A stretch of 64,000 nt of DNA. Origin: Eutreptiella sp. 'Long Island Sound 2002' (Eukaryota > Euglenozoa > Euglenophyceae > Eutreptiales > Eutreptiaceae). Below, piece by piece: positions 1-10,278 of this stretch. A program made the position numbers and the translations under genes. Numbering within the stretch: position 1 is the stretch's first letter; the number at the start of each line of letters is the position of its first letter. The stretch spans positions 58,751,408 through 58,815,407 of the forward strand of contig OZ038378.1 in the NCBI GenBank assembly GCA_964036045.1, given 5' to 3'. The notes beneath the pieces are model-generated. The model ran no database searches. It saw only the letters and a program-made list of their open reading frames with translations, and was not told where the DNA came from.

Positions 1-900
1 CGCTTTGCGCTCGGGTGGTCTTTTCTTCTTGTCACTCTCACACACCTTGCTTGTCCCATGGCTTCCTTGTGCTATGCGTGCGGGGGATAGTAGCGGGTGT
101 GCTCTTTTGTTGGTGCTGGCGTGGCGGTTGTGCCCTTTCCCTCGTGCGTTGACCTCGGCTCCCTTTCGTCGTGTGGCTGCGTGGCGTATCGTGTAACATA
201 CCTGGTTCGGCGGCCGGCGTGTTTTCATGGCGTCTACCCTATGTTGTCTTGTTCCTTTGCTTTGCTTGTTGGTGTTGGGGCGCGCACAAGTTCCCTACTC
301 CTATTGCCTGCACTTTGCTAAGTGATTTGGGGCACGCAACGTTCCGCTTTCACGTCTTGGCGGCTCTTTTGTGCTACAAAAAAGGAAGGTTGGTGTGTAA
401 GAGCGGTTGTCATGGTTGCCCCGCATTGCATCGCGGGACAGGACCGTTAGCCCCCCATGACAACCACTCCCTGGCCCAAGGCCATTTTTTTTGCTCTTGC
501 CTCGCCTCTGATCATCTTCTTCGTTGTTGGAGCGCGCACAAGTCCCTAGCCCCTAGGACACGCACTTTGCTAGGTGTTTCGGGGCAAGCAACGCTCAACT
601 TCGTCGCCGTCGCGATACTGCGTTTTTTTTTTTCTGTGAGTTTCCTAAATTTTGCGACCTCGCCAAACGGCGGCGTAAAATTTTTTTTTGTGGTATCTGA
701 GGTCAGAAAAATGGATTTTGCGCTTTTTTTTTTCTGGTTGTGCGTCTTTTTCTTGGTTTTTTATTTTCTTCTGCTGCGATCGCGCGACACCGGGGTATGT
801 TATCTCATGAATTCTCAGGTCATCAGGGTAGTTCCCACTGAGTTCTGCAGACATGAATTGATTATCTCCTGAGCTACAAAAAATTCCTGGAGGACATTTG
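1..900. other. No gene seen; contains a duplicated ~85-bp block
   Basis: T- and G-rich sequence with no ORF that looks like protein. Two similar blocks at about 268-355 and 521-605 share the core GCGCGCACAAG, then TTTGCTA(A/G)GTG and a GCAACG core, so a unit of roughly 250 bp was duplicated once. Several T runs (around 630, 680 and 725) follow. Nothing links this segment to the LINE families to its right. Confidence 0.5.
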
Positions 901-1320
901 AAGTGATTTTCCATCATTTCTTATCTTGTTAAAACCATTTTTATTTCGTCTGTTTGACTATCTCCACAGGAAGCCTGATTTCTGAGTTATACCATTTTTG
1001 CCCTAATCTGAAGTTACTGTCCACTGTTGCAGAGTGCAGACTGAAGTCCTGAGTGGTCCTGATGCATACATGCATGCATGCGAGCAAACACAAGGCCCAA
1101 AATCACCCATTGTTTGTCTGTTCATTGTACAGCCCCCTCAAGTTCTTCATTATTTTATTGATCCCAGTTCTGCTCGTCTTGGAGTCTTGGTCTGTTTTTA
1201 TTTTCCACTGAGATCTTTGGGTACCTGAAATGGAGCAGGAGCAAACACCAAGCAAGTGCAACCAGAGGATACAGAGACTATTCAAATAGAGGAACGAGAT
1301 GCAAAGCGGGACTTCAACAG
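901..1320. other. AT-richer flank of the first B fragment, no gene seen
   Basis: This stretch is much less GC-rich than the neighbouring retroelement. It has a TTGCAG and a TCCACAG that could be 3' splice sites and a short (CATG)n-like run near 1065-1080, but no ORF I can support. It ends at about 1320, where similarity to the B LINE begins abruptly inside the B polyprotein. Confidence 0.4.
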
Positions 1321-1558
1321 GTAGGCTGCCTTCATGTCTTGGCTTCCGGGCAGAGTGTGCCCCGCTGCTCGTGCTGTTTGTGTGAGGTACTGGTGGAAGA
1401 GGCGGTGTTGAGGCCATTCGGGGTAGGAAGGGGAAGTGGTGTGCCCCGCTGCGGTGAAGGACCCGCATTTGGGGGAGGGTGGCGTATTCTACTGTGATGG
1501 AGGCCCCGACGAGGTCTATGGTGTCTATGGTGCCTTTGGGGTGATGGTGGAGGTCCCC

Positions 1559-2296
1559 CTAGAGGACTGCCAGGGGTCCTTCCTTCGGGCATGTGTGGTT
1601 TATGAGAATGGCGTGGTGCGGGGAAGGAAGGAGAAGCTGTAGGTGGTTCCACAGGCGTGTGTTGATGTTGATGGGCATGCCCGTCTGGTGGAGTATCAAG
1701 CTTGGGAATGTGTTGCCGGCCCGTTGTGCAGCTTGGAGGCAGATCGTGGCGACTTCGCGAACTTCCGGTGAGTGGTTGTGGGTCATGCGGTGAAGGAGGA
1801 GGGCCGTGTGCCTGGTGTAGGCCGCTTTCACCTCGTCCCCTGTGGCGTCCCCATAGTGGGGCCTTGCCGCACGGATGGCGGGAGTGGGTATGGAGGTGGG
1901 CCAACCACCGTGTGCTGCCCATGCCTTGGTGACGGCGCGTGTGGCTGCCTGGAGGGCGGTGGTGGGGTGTGTCAGGCTGAGTGCCTGGAAGCCTATGGAG
2001 GCGTTCAAGACCCCGGGGAGGTGGTACGCCAGGCTCTGGTGAAATAGGGAGAGGACCTTGGTGGCCGGGGACACATATCTGGGGAGATGGGCCAGGTGTG
2101 CCCGCAACTTGGGAGGGAGGGTGGTATCCTGTCGGTTGGCGGTCTGGATCACTCCCAGGTGGCCGGTAGTTTCCATGACTTGCATTCGGGAGCCTTGTGG
2201 CCCCAGGGTGGGGGCTGTGGCAGACCCCTTGATCATGGCCACCGACTTTGTAGGGTGGACAATGAGGTTGTTGCAGGAGAGGTAGGAGATGGTCAC
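1559..2296 (-). pseudogene. B polyprotein fragment after the RT core (thumb/connection region)
   Basis: A 245-codon open stretch matches, residue by residue over most of its length, the ORF at 45674-46393 of B copy 3. Shared landmarks include NNLIVHPTKSVAM and LTHPTTALQAAT. By position it is the segment just downstream of the RT catalytic motifs, probably thumb and connection. It overlaps the preceding RT fragment in another frame, so at least one frameshift separates them. The matching sequence ends at about 1321, where the B copy is truncated. No independent function is expected. Confidence 0.65.
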
Positions 2297-2711
2297 GTCC
2301 AGTAAGCTTGTTGGGTGACTGTCGGTCCGGTGTCTGGGTTGTGGGGTTCGTGTGGGGTGTGTGCGACCGTGAGGTTGGTGTCGTCCGCGGAGCCCACTAG
2401 GGGGGGGAGGAGGGGGTAGTGTGCGTAGGCCGGGTAATCTTGTTCAATTGTGAGGGCTAGAGGGAGTGTCACGGGGAGGTACAGGAAGGGGCCTTCCGCT
2501 CCTCCTTGGGGGACCCCGCTGCCTGGCTCCAGGAAGGGGGTGAGGCCCGCTCCGGTGCGGACTGTGTATTTGCGGGTGCGCATGTAGTCGGAGGCGAAGT
2601 TGTAGAAAGGGAGGCCCATGTGTTTCAATGCGGCTTCTAGCAGGAGCCAGGGGGTGTTTGGGAAGGCTCTCTTGACGTTGAGGGAGGCGATGATGAGGTC
2701 TACCGGGTCTA
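2293..2711 (-). pseudogene. B reverse transcriptase, motifs B and C
   Basis: The minus-strand frame contains GSGVPQGGAEGPFLYL, which fits RT motif B, and GSADDTNLTV, which carries the catalytic Asp pair of motif C. Just upstream, GLPFYNFASDYMRTRKYT is shared with copy 3. Here the frame is open across a position where copy 3 has a stop, so this copy preserves ancestral sequence. It is cut at 2711/2712 by the A insertion; the N-terminal half of the same RT domain continues at 23864. Confidence 0.75.
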
Positions 2712-2726
2712 TGTCGGCAATGGTGT
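2712..2726. repeat. Target-site duplication of the A element, left copy
   Basis: TGTCGGCAATGGTGT occurs here and again, identically, at 23849-23863. Uninterrupted B copy 3 has the corresponding sequence once near 47100, with one base different. The pair therefore marks the insertion site of the A LINE within the RT domain of B copy 1. Confidence 0.85.
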
Positions 2727-3197
2727 TTCTTTGAATGTTCTTAACCGCATCAACTTGTTCTGGGGCTGACGTCCCCCAATGAATGTATTTACAACAACAT
2801 ATAAAGATATGTACACGGCTGCTCTGATGGTTAGGTTAGATGAACGCTGATTTACCATGTGGGGGAGGGGGGGGGTTCAGGAAGGGGCGGAGGGCTGAAG
2901 GGGTCGAGAGGAGGAGACAGAAGATCGCTGGATGGGCGGAAAAAAATTCGGATGTCCCAGGAGGCGTTGGAGTGGGGGGGGGCAGGGGCAGACGGACCCG
3001 GGCTCCTAGTAGCGGTCGGCCTAGAGGGGAGAGGTAGGCGTGTTTGACGGCCGTGGGCGTGAGTGCTGAGGAGGGCGGGGAATGGCCGAGGGGGGGGGGG
3101 GCGTGGTGCGGATGCGCAGCTGGACGGGCGTTTGGAGTTTTTTGGCCCGCGGCGAGTGGTTGGTTGTGCTTTGGCTGATGCTGGCTTGGACGGTTTT
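2727..3197 (-). other. 3' untranslated region of LINE A
   Basis: This is the sequence between the terminal stop of the A polyprotein (near 3198 on the minus strand) and the target duplication at 2712-2726. It is G-rich on the plus strand, with G runs at about 2867-2875 and 3092-3101. The end itself is AT-richer. The Pro-rich ORFs here on the minus strand and Gly-rich ORFs on the plus strand are by-products of composition. Confidence 0.55.
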
Positions 3198-3959
3198 TTA
3201 AGGCGTGTTTGGGGAGAGGGGGGGGTGCTGGTATACGGGGCGGGTCCGAGGGGGCATGTGGACGGATGTACTGAACGCACCGTGCGAAACCGAGAAGGGG
3301 TTGAGAGGGTCGGAGGGGTGCGCCAAAAGTATTGGGTCCCAAGGGAGAGGATTCGAACACAGCCAATCATGTCCTTGGTGGACAGCCTTGTCCAGGTGCT
3401 TTACGCGTTCCTCCAGGGCTAGGCCAAGCATGGCTCTGTGCTGGGCGCGAGTGGAGCCCGGGATCGGCTTTGAGAGGCAGGACCATAGGGACTTAGGTAC
3501 CAGAGTTCTCATGAAGTTCCTGCGGTCAGCCTTTGAGGGTCCAGAGAGCCACCAGTGCAGTACAATGGGGCTGAAAAGGGGTCCCCAGGAAGAGACTTAT
3601 GCCTGGACGTGCTGGTCCAACGCTTTGCAGAAGGCCAGGCATGATAAAGGGTCGAAAGGATGGTGCTGTCCGCACTTGGAACAGTGGTAGTCGTGGAGCA
3701 TATTGCTCCCCTGGTACCCGTGCACATTGTAGCACCCGGACGCCAGTTTGAAAAACAGGGACGAAAACCAGGAAGCTTTATTGTACAGGCTGAAGCTGGG
3801 GCCGACCGCTATGTTGCTATCGGAGTGCTGCCGCAATAGGTGGCGGAATTGCTGCACCTTGAACTTGTGGAGGACGGGCAGGTGGTGTCCCGCCACTGAA
3901 CCCAGTGGGGGGGGGGGGGGAGGACGTCCGGGGTAAAAATAAGGCTGTGAGCTGCCCAT
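3198..3959 (-). pseudogene. C-terminal Cys/His region of LINE A polyprotein
   Basis: After a frameshift at the poly-C run (3908-3920, G on plus) following RNase H, the reading frame continues as LPVLHKFKVQQFRHLL and then YHCSKCGQHHPFDPLSC, a Cys/His cluster where many LINEs carry a terminal zinc knuckle. One in-frame TAA near 3598 interrupts it. The same frame then runs as RRNFMRTLVPKSLWSC and ends with SPNTP and a stop at about 3198. The cluster does not fit the classical CCHC spacing exactly, so nucleic-acid binding is inferred from position. Confidence 0.5.
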
Positions 3960-4582
3960 TTAGAGAAATGGTCGCAGATTTCGTCGCCAATGAAATTGGC
4001 GTGACCTTTAATCCACATGATGTGGAGGGGGTTGGCGATGAGAAGTAGGGCGCTGTGTACGGCGACGGTCCATGTGTCGTCTTGGAACGGGCTGGGCCTA
4101 TAGACTTGGCATTTCTGGAAGGTGGACACCACCTGGTCGTTGTCAATCAACAAACATACTTCGTATTGGGAAAGTTCCCTGTGGATCCAGCGAATGGCTG
4201 CTACCGCCCCCCAGAACTCCGAACCCAGAGAAGAGGGTTGCGGTGAGGATAGGCACAGGACTCTGGTTGTACCGTCGGGTAGAAAGGCCGTGACGGCGGC
4301 CGCATGGCCGGACTCACCGGAGGAGCCATCGGAATATAGCCATACCCGCTGCAGGCCGGGGGTCGGCGGCCTGGTTAGTGCCTCCGCAGCATCGTGGCAT
4401 CCCCACTCGTCGAGAGACTTCTTCTCTAGGTAGTGTTGTGCCTGCAGAACGAAGAGATGGCCGTGTTGGCTGATTCCCAGTGCGTGTGCGTTGTGCGGTG
4501 GCGCTGGGGGTTCGGGGATGGTCTCTTGAGGGCGCAAAAATTCAGGGACTAGCTGGAAGTGAGAGGGGCGGGAGTAATCCAT
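3809..4582 (-). pseudogene. RNase H domain of LINE A
   Basis: The open frame carries RNase H1-type landmarks: VWLYSDGSSGES (first catalytic Asp), LGSEFWGAVAAIRWI (Glu), VCLLIDNDQVVS (second Asp) and IMWIKGHANFIGDEICD (His and last Asp). In LINEs this domain removes RNA from the cDNA hybrid. All expected acidic residues are present. The N-terminal part overlaps the preceding ORF in a different frame, and the C-terminal end runs into a C homopolymer, so this copy cannot give one continuous polyprotein without frameshifts. Confidence 0.75.
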
Positions 4583-5097
4583 GACGGCGTGGCATGGTTT
4601 TGCACTGGGTCCGAGGCCCTCTGGGTCGAGCTAAGTAAAGACTGGACGTACAGAAGGCCAACTGACTTTTGGGCAAGGCCGCAAAGGGCCCGTAGCCCAT
4701 AGTTCACGGTGGCAACGTGGACGCTGTGCGGTAGATACTTCATTCCCAACCCTCCCTTTGGGCGAGCCGCGAAACGGTCTTTGGGGGAGACTAGACGTGT
4801 GATGCTGCGAGACGCAACTCCCGCCCAGATGAGTGCCTGAAGCTTTTCGAGCTGGTTGGGGGAAAGAGAGTGGGTGATTAAGCGGTAGGCGAGTGCTGGG
4901 ACCAGCTGAGAGTTCGTCAGTCGGACCTTCTCACTAAGTGTAAGAGGCAAGGGAGAGAGCCGGGCAAAATAACTCTGGATCTCCGCCTTGAGCATGTGAA
5001 ACAGGCCCTTTGCCTGGTGGCAAGTAAAAAGATAAACCCCCATGTATTTATAGAATGTGTGCGGGCGACCAGTTTTTTTGTTGTACGTGTGGAACAC
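4549..5097 (-). pseudogene. RT thumb/connection region of LINE A
   Basis: This is the same frame as the upstream RT core, separated from it by one stop codon just downstream of the segment ending in HANGTAP. It contains TGRPHTFYKYMGVYLF, QLEKLQALIWAGVASR and RFAARPKGGLGMKYL. The last resembles the conserved GG-x-G block found after the thumb in many LINE polyproteins. It leads directly into the RNase H domain after a frameshift near 4560. Confidence 0.65.
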
Positions 5098-5124
5098 CGA
5101 GACCCTGGGTGTCAGAAACTGTTT

Positions 5125-5712
5125 TTAGGGGGCTGTGCCATTGGCGTGGACTTCGGTCTTAGACACATTCATGTCCAGACCCCAGTCCCTGGCTGGCCCA
5201 TCGAAGTAGTTGAGACTGTTTTGGACGTAGATGACGTCCTCACTTCTGATCAGGATGTCGTCGATGTAGGCGTGGTGGCTAGTGCGGGCATTTGCCCGGG
5301 GGGGGGGCACAGTGGCAAAAAAATGGTGGAAGAGGGAGTTGAGATAGAGAATGAAGAGTAGGGGGGAGAGGGGACATCCTTGTCGGAGGCCCCTGGTTTG
5401 GAGGTATGCGTGGGGAGTGCGGCCATTGATGATGGGGCTGTCTTGAGGGAAGGAGTATAGTTGCTTTATGAGAGAAATTGTGGAAGCAAAAAAATTTGCC
5501 CGTTCGAGGACGGTCCAGAGTGTGCCATGAGGCACTGAACTGAAGGCTTTATTGAAATCGATGAACAGCGAGTAGCTCTTCTTCGATTTTGCATAAAGGG
5601 CTTCGAGGTGATACAGATGATTCAGCGCATTGGTGGCCGTGAAGGCCACCGTGCTGGATTTCTGAAAGGATGTCGTGTGCAAAAGCCTGAGCGCGCAGGT
5701 GTTTGCAGGCAA
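5125..5712 (-). pseudogene. LINE A reverse transcriptase core (motifs A-C)
   Basis: Non-LTR RT motifs appear in order: YSLFIDFNKAFSSVPHGT (motif A Asp), GLRQGCPLSPLLFILYL (motif B), AYIDDILI (motif C, double Asp), and NVSKTEV after it. These residues bind the metals for target-primed reverse transcription. The N-terminal fingers are in the overlapping frame at 5549-5986, so a frameshift lies near 5660. A single stop separates this part from the thumb. The catalytic residues are intact even though the ORF is broken. Confidence 0.85.
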
Positions 5713-5986
5713 GAGTGGCCAAGAGTTTGTAAATACAGTTTAAGAGGGCAATAGGACGGTAGTTTGAGGGGGAGAAAGGGTCGCCTTTTTTATAAAGCAA
5801 ACATATTTTCGCGCATAGCCAGTGCGGCGGCAGCGGCGAGTGGAGGGAGCGGTTTAAAATGGAGTGGAAAAAACGTTGAATGGGTTCCGGACAGAGGGCC
5901 AGAATGTAGTTGTTTGTTTTGTCCGGTCCCCCGGCTTTTGATGGCTTACTGTGTTTCAAGTGGTTCTGGAACTCCTGCCAGGTCAC
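5549..5986 (-). pseudogene. LINE A RT N-terminal fingers
   Basis: The frame includes LLYKKGDPFSPSNYRPIAL and NCIYKLLATLACKHL, the characteristic RT block preceding motif A. Before this, SKAGGPDKTNNYILALCP is also typical. It follows the endonuclease ORF after a frameshift at a run of about ten G (plus strand, 6060-6070) and loses frame near 5660 within the region leading to motif A. Confidence 0.75.
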
Positions 5987-7013
5987 AGGAGGTATGTGGT
6001 CGTTCTTGGCAGAAACGGGGCATGTGGGCGAGTGGGACTGGACCTCGTCGACGAAGTCCTGGGGGGGGGGGCGTAATCTGGATGCCCTCCAAGATGAAGC
6101 AAGATGTCCCCAGAAACTTTAGCTACATCCGCCGGGTCACTCAGGAGCTCTTTGGTGGCTGGATCTCTGACTACGAGAGGCTCTAGGTCTTTAGGGCAGA
6201 GGGTGCAAGCAACAGTGGTTTTCATCTGGACCCCTCGGACCAGACTGCTGTGAAGCTTTCTCTTCGCTTTGGTTTCGTCCGAAGACCGTAGGGTGTTTAC
6301 CACGGACTGAACTTCCGCAATGTGCTCGGGAAATGCTGGGGAAGAAGGAGGCGGGGGTGAGCGTAATAATTTCCTGAGCTTGCCGTAGTTGTCTTGGTCC
6401 TTGCGCTGCGGTTTCGGACGCGTGATTTTGTGGTACGCAGACCCAACCTGCATAAGGAGAGAATGAGTGGCGGCGATGATCTCTTCCAATGGGGCCCTGG
6501 CAGGGGCGTCCTGGAGGTCCCAGCACCAGTCGGAGATGAGCCGTACGCTGTTGGAGAATTGTTGCTTTTCGTCTCTAGAAAGCTTCCGAAACATGCAAGG
6601 GGGGAGTGGGGGCTGAGACAGAAGGATCGTGGAGGGGCACTGGAAGACCGCAACCACTGGGTGGTGGTCAGAGATGGTGTAGTCCGTGAGGATCGACGCA
6701 TTCAGAAGGGGAAAGTGCGACACTAGGCGAGGGGACACAAAGATGTAATCCAGCCTTGCTTCGCTGTCCCAGCGGTCGCTTGCGTAGCGGGTGTACTGCC
6801 TGAGGGAGGGGTGCTCTGACCTGAAAGTGTCCACCAACCTAGATGGGAGGTATTCCACCTCCCCCGTGAACCAGTGCCACTCATGTAGATCGGCCAAGCT
6901 GTGCTGGTCAAGTTCGGGATCCAGAACGCAGTTAAAGTCACCCCCTAGGGTGTTATTGGGATGATCGTTGAAATGAGAAGCAAGAACTCGCTGTATGGTG
7001 TCACGGTACGGAG
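5983..7013 (-). pseudogene. LINE A APE endonuclease C-terminal half and linker to RT
   Basis: The frame opens within the endonuclease: LGGDFNCVLDPELDQH (catalytic Asp/Asn), SEARLDYIFVS, then TISDHHPVVAVF (Asp-His pair), followed by about 200 residues of linker. The N-terminal part of the domain lies on the other side of the B insertion, at about 15385-15720. Residues from YRDTIQRVLA to ILTDYTI are present on both sides, because 341 bp were duplicated at the insertion. The last residues here are out of frame after a G run. The endonuclease would nick target DNA to prime reverse transcription. Confidence 0.8.
6673..7013. repeat. 341-bp duplication flanking the inner B insert, left copy
   Basis: This segment of the A endonuclease is repeated at 15044-15384 with the same length and about eight mismatches by eye. 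It lies directly at both ends of the B insert 7014-15043. The third A copy at 18801-19141 differs from this one at about four positions. It behaves like an unusually long target-site duplication. Confidence 0.75.
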
Positions 7014-8153
7014 GTAGGTAGGTAGGTAGGTGCACTCGGTCGTGGAGAGGCGCCCCATGGTTCCCCCTGGTGTCGCCCCTGTGACGAACAGGAAGAGGCT
7101 TCGCGTGTGAAGAGGGGAGGCGGCTTACATCCCGCTACACCTGACTGTTGGCCCCCAACAAAGCGGCCCCGGGCTACGCCAGGAGGGCTGATCACCGCCA
7201 GCGTGACATGCTTGTCTCGCCAGGAGGGTGTGCCCCCGTGCTTGCGCACGTCCCCTCCTTTGGGCGGAACCCTAGGGGTTCACCCGACTTCCTGGCGTAT
7301 CCCGTTCCCAAGGCGTGCATGCACGTTCTTGGTACTAGGGTTCCGAGGCGCTTGGGTGTCGCACGCTCCGCCGCGAGTCCCAAAGCAGCGCAGGCCTTAG
7401 GATGCAGCCTTACCCCCGGTCTCCGGATCTCGTTTGGCCGGGTCACCTGCATGGCACGGGCTGCCTCAGTGCCCGGGCTGTGGGCACTGGGTTTCCTACT
7501 GTTGTGTGGCGTTTGTGTTTGGGTCCGGTTGGCGGTTGGGAGCGGGTTTTGTTAACCCCGCCAGTCCTGGCTGGGGTCTTGGGTGGGTGTGTTTGGGCAC
7601 GGTTTGTGGTGTTGTCTCTCTAGTGTCGGCTGTTTATGGTGTTCGTGGTTGGGCTTCGGTTTCGGCCTGCTTTTGGGACGTGTGTGGTTTCGTGGGCGCC
7701 CTGCTTGCCCCCCGCCGTTTCCGGTTCCGGCGCGCGGTGTGGGCGTGTGTGCTGGGCCCGGGTCCCGCCTGTGCCCAGCCCTTCTTGGCTGGGTTGTTGG
7801 GGTGTGTTTTTTTTTTTCGCTTTGGTTTATTCTTTTTCTTTCTTTTTTTTTTTTTCGGGCTTTGTGGTCCCTGTCCCTCCTTCCCCTTTCTTTCGGGCTG
7901 GGCTGGTGGCTCCCTTTTTTTTTTTCGTGTCCGTTTTCCCCGTGGTCCGCTGTTACTGGCTTGGTGTTGCCGGTTTTGGGCGGGTGGTCCCCCTGTGCCT
8001 CTGTGGGGGTCCTTTTGTCTTTTTTTCTTTTTTTTGTTGCCTTCTGGGGGGGGGCTTGGCCGCCTGTGGTGGTGTTGGTGGGCGGTTTGGCGGCTGTGGG
8101 CTGTTTTCGTGCCTTTTCCCCCTCCCCCCTCCTTTTTTTTTGGGGGGGGGGGG
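7014..8153 (-). other. 3' terminal region of LINE B copy 2
   Basis: Non-coding 3' region shared closely with 36973-38310 in copy 3 and distantly with 52089 onwards. On the minus strand it ends in repeats of the tetranucleotide CTAC, the presumed primer/tail repeat of this family. The plus strand is T/G-rich with long T and G runs (7808-7850, 8134-8153). The ORFs here are compositional. Confidence 0.65.
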
Positions 8154-9431
8154 TTTGAGGTTTGAGGTTTGATTTTGCGGGTACTAGACGCTTTTCGGCC
8201 CCGGGGGGCCACCTGGTCGGGCCAGGTGATATCTTCCCGGCCGGGTCCTAGTGGGGGGCCCTCCAAGACGCACCTCCTGCCTGGTGGCGGAGTCCCCCGG
8301 GTTCACAGAGCTCGGAGCCCCGTCCTTCCCCGGCGTCCCCGTTTCGCCACTCCCCGGTCAGTGCATCAATTCGCAGCTGTGGCCGCGGGCGCTTACCCAC
8401 TGCGTCGCCCCCCTAATGCGTGGTCGCCCGGGGCGCCGGCGCCGCCGGGCCCGTGCTACTGGCTTGTCGCCAGTGGGACCCCCTTGGGCTGGCGCGGAGG
8501 CTGCCTAGCCTAGGGGTTGGGGCGTGGCGCTGTGCGCCACTACTGCCTTGGCGGGTGCAGTGTCCCGTCTGTGTGTGCGCGGCGCTCGCGGCCGGTTCGG
8601 GGGGGTTCGGGCCGGTACCTGGTGTTGTGTCTTCCCTTCTTCCCCCTTCCCGCCCCGCGTATCCCGCGTTGCGTGTGGCGGGCCGTCCCGTCCGGGTGTC
8701 CCTTATCCTCGCTCGCTGGTACGCCATTCCATGTGGTCTGTGCGTTCCGCGCGCTCGGTCCGGTTGCCCTTCTGGTGGTCCCCGCGTGTCCTTTTCGGGT
8801 GTGTGCGCTCGCGCTCTCGCGGTGTCTGCTCCCCGCTGGCTGGTGTGGCGCGCGCATCTCGCGTGGTCCCGGCACTGGGCGCTGGTAGGGCCGTTCCATG
8901 TGGTCCGTGCCCCTCCGCGTGTCCTGCCCTGGTCCCGTGCTCTGTCTGGCGTGCTTGGGGGGGGGGCGGTCCGGTCCCGGTTCCCCCCTACTTGGCTTGG
9001 GGTTGCGGGGGCGGCGGCTGGGCGTCACCGGGGGGGTGCCTTCGTCCGTTGCGTGGGGCGTTCTGGGCCTTGCGTTCCTCTTCCCTCCTCTGCCCGTCCA
9101 CTACGTGGGCTGTCGGGGTCTGCGTTGCGGGCGTGCGGTTGTGGGGGCCCCGCTCTGTTCTTGCGGGGGGGGAGAGAGGTGTCGTCTTGGTGTCCAGGCG
9201 CCGGCCCGCCGGATTCTCATGACGAGCCTGATGCGCACGGAGCTTCGCCCTGCGGGATGCGTGGGGGGGTTGGGGTGACCGTGGCTGGAGTGGTGCTCCA
9301 ATGTCCCGGTTCATGGCCCAGCAGAGCAGCCCTACCGCGGGCTTACTCTTAGCACAGGGGGAGGGGGTTGCGGGCGCGTTTGTTCTGTGACCCGGGTGCC
9401 GGTGTATCTCTGAAGCCAGCCGCCCCGGAGG

Positions 9432-9473
9432 TAGCGCACCAGGCGCGCGCCGCGAAGGAGCTGGTTCGAACCC
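9432..9473 (+). other. tRNA-like A box and B box (possible Pol III promoter)
   Basis: TAGCGCACCAGG at 9432-9443 fits the A-box consensus, and GGTTCGAACCC at 9463-9473 fits the B box, with tRNA-like spacing. The sequence between cannot form a proper anticodon arm, so it is not a functional tRNA. It could be the head of a tRNA-derived SINE or a chance match. The B-box core is palindromic, so strand is set only by the A box. Confidence 0.35.
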
Positions 9474-9474
9474 C

Positions 9475-9500
9475 GGGATCGGTGGTCTCCCACCGATCCC
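9475..9500. other. 11-bp stem hairpin with TCTC loop
   Basis: GGGATCGGTGG, then TCTC, then CCACCGATCCC forms a perfect 11-bp stem immediately downstream of the tRNA-like boxes. It may belong to a Pol III transcript or be the remnant of a structured RNA. No T run suitable as a Pol III terminator follows directly. Confidence 0.5.
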
Positions 9501-9595
9501 TTCGAATACCGGGCGAGGCGTCCCATCGACCTGTTTGAGTACAGGTGACGGTGCGCACTGCTGCAGGGGTGGGTTTTTTTTTTGGGGGGGGGGGG

Positions 9596-10278
9596 GTTGC
9601 CTGTTCCTCCCTCTGCCTTCCCTGGGCTGGCGCACGCACTGGCCTGCATTCAGTGTTGTCTTCCGGGCTGCTGTCTTCAGTTGCGTTCTGCGTGGCCACG
9701 TTCCGGCCCCATGGGTCGGGTGGGCTTTGTACACGGTGGGCTCGGCGCCCCTTCTTGCCGGGTTAGGTAGGTCCTGGCTCTGCCGGCTGGGCGGCTGCGC
9801 CAGGCGGCTGCTTGTGGTTTTGGGTTAGGGGGCTGGGGTTGTTCGTGTGCTTACTCCTCTGCGGTGCCGGCTGTAATCTTCTGGGTGGTCCGCCACCGTT
9901 GTCGCCTGGCACGCTGTGGCCCCGTGTGTGGCCTGCGGTGCGTGGCGTGGTGGCGCGGCGCCTTTCAGGGTGTGCGGTGGCTGGCTTCGGTTAGTCCCTC
10001 AGGTTAGGGTCAGTTGTGTCGTGCTGTGCCGCTCTGTGCCGCGTCGCGTCGCGTCGTACTGTGGTGCGTTGCTCTGTGGTGCGCTGTGGTGCGGTGTGCC
10101 GTGGTCTCGCGTGATGCCGCGGTGGGTCAGTGGAGGTCAGCCTGGCCTGTGTTGTGGTGCGGAGTGCGGGCTGGAGTGTGGCCGGCTGGTGGTTGGGGGG
10201 TGCGGTTAGGTGTGGGTGGCTCGCTGGGTCCGTGCTGTGGGGGCTTGGGCGTGCCGCTCGGGCTGGTGGGTCGGGTAG
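9596..10278 (-). other. 3' region of LINE B copy 2, continued
   Basis: Homologous to about 38330-39020 of copy 3, including the block around GGGTCGGGTGGGCT and a CGTCGCGTCGCGTCG run near 10035. No protein-like frame; it lies between the C-terminal coding part and the tail. Confidence 0.5.

Larger units (their letters stand above)
8154..9595. mobile_element. GC-rich insert U within the B 3' region
   Basis: B copy 3 passes uninterrupted near 38320 from the C-rich stretch to CTGATCCTCCCTCTGCC, whereas here 1.4 kb intervenes. A run of T followed by G occurs on both sides (about 8132-8153 and 9574-9595), which could be a target duplication but is low complexity. Long open frames on both strands (for example 8420-9352) have the composition of GC-rich non-coding DNA. 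Pol III-like boxes and a strong hairpin lie near the right end. Its origin is unknown. Confidence 0.5.

Noticed and set aside
7434-8165. Membrane-protein-like ORF rich in Phe, Leu, Val, Trp and Gly
   Set aside because: Arises from T/G-rich non-coding 3' region of LINE B; reading frames are not preserved between copies 2 and 3.
8420-9352. 310-codon plus-strand ORF in insert U
   Set aside because: Overlapping long ORFs exist in several frames on both strands; composition of GC-rich non-coding DNA and no recognisable motif.
9421-9500. Functional tRNA gene
   Set aside because: A and B boxes are present but no anticodon arm or acceptor stem can be formed.
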